A stretch of DNA of 64,000 nucleotides. Origin: Streptomyces rubellomurinus. GTDB taxonomy: Bacteria > Actinomycetota > Actinomycetes > Streptomycetales > Streptomycetaceae. The notes below the pieces were generated by a model. That model did no database searches, was not told where the DNA came from, and worked only from the letters and a program-made list of their open reading frames with translations. The position numbers were made by a program, and so were the translations under genes. The DNA lies in NCBI RefSeq assembly GCF_000961885.1, contig NZ_JZKH01000005.1, positions 101,169 through 165,168 of the forward strand, written 5' to 3'. Position 1 is the first letter of the stretch. Each line of letters begins with the position of its first letter. Shown here in pieces: positions 63,911 to 64,000 of this stretch.

Positions 63911-64000
63911 GCGCAGCGAGGTTCGCGACTGTCGAGGGCTGAGCGCTGAGCGCAGCGAGGTTCGCGACTGTCGAGGGCTGAGCGCTGAGCGCAGCGAGGT
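63904..64000. repeat. 39-bp tandem repeat across the ino1 stop, running off the window
   Basis: The unit gcgctgagcgcagcgaggtt... starts at 63904, 63943 and 63982, exactly 39 bases apart and identical as far as visible (2.5 copies). The unit contains an 11-bp palindrome gcgct-g-agcgc. The ino1 stop tga is in the first unit. Confidence 0.9.

Overview
The window is a 64 kb piece of a high-GC actinobacterial chromosome, almost certainly Streptomycetaceae (Streptomyces or Kitasatospora). Evidence: uniformly GC-rich coding sequence with strong third-position bias, frequent GTG and TTG starts, Lsr2, DUF3151/DUF3152 proteins, two mycothiol-dependent isomerase-fold proteins, bacterial proteasome activator, sortase-type LAxTG protein and branched-chain 2-oxoacid dehydrogenase genes. 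It reads as core chromosome with little accessory DNA. No CRISPR array, intact insertion sequence, prophage or biosynthetic cluster is visible.

Layout. 1-4.1 kb: 3' part of fba, a DUF3151 gene, a DUF3152 membrane-anchored putative metalloprotease, a putative lipoprotein and a mycothiol-dependent isomerase-like protein. 4.1-7.4 kb: leftward purS-purQ-purL, the three subunits of FGAM synthase. 7.8-8.5 kb: lsr2, its terminator, and two identical tRNA-Gly(GCC) genes. 8.6-12.5 kb: an ABC-2 exporter with fused ATPase and permease, followed by a NarL-type histidine kinase and response regulator. 12.5-19 kb: purC, a dimethylformamidase-beta-like protein, a degenerate M48-peptidase-like membrane protein, a 161-bp MITE-like repeat and purD. 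19-30 kb: a SLATT-domain protein, a GntR regulator, a nitrilase-fold hydrolase, a second mycothiol-dependent isomerase-like protein, an isolated Bro-N gene carrying a palindromic repeat, an MFS transporter, an M64 metallopeptidase, a BenE transporter and an LAxTG surface protein.

30-44 kb: leftward bkdA-bkdB-bkdC (branched-chain 2-oxoacid dehydrogenase), an orphan NarL/DevR-type response regulator, an aminoglycoside-phosphotransferase-fold kinase, two PknB-type Ser/Thr kinases, bpa, a secreted C-terminally anchored protein, a quinone oxidoreductase and a K+ channel with an RCK domain. 43-49 kb: molybdenum-cofactor genes (mobA-like, DUF6457, moeA), a metallo-beta-lactamase-fold protein, polyprenol-phosphate mannosyltransferase and manA, so mannose activation and transfer genes are adjacent. 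49-54 kb: dnaB with a cluster of DnaA-box-like 9-mers upstream, a MATE transporter, and the rpsF-ssb-rpsR-rplI operon, with a parS-like 16-bp palindrome between rpsF and ssb. 54-64 kb: envelope genes (femX-like, alanine-racemase-like, GT87 mannosyltransferase-like, bifunctional PBP), a PadR regulator with its own probable operator, and ino1, whose stop codon lies inside a 39-bp tandem repeat that runs off the window.

The strongest non-gene signals are the DnaA-box cluster before dnaB, the parS-like site, the PadR palindromes, the MITE, the palindromic repeat pair at the Bro-N gene, and the ino1 tandem repeat. Assignments come from reading the translated sequence and recalled family features; no database search was run.
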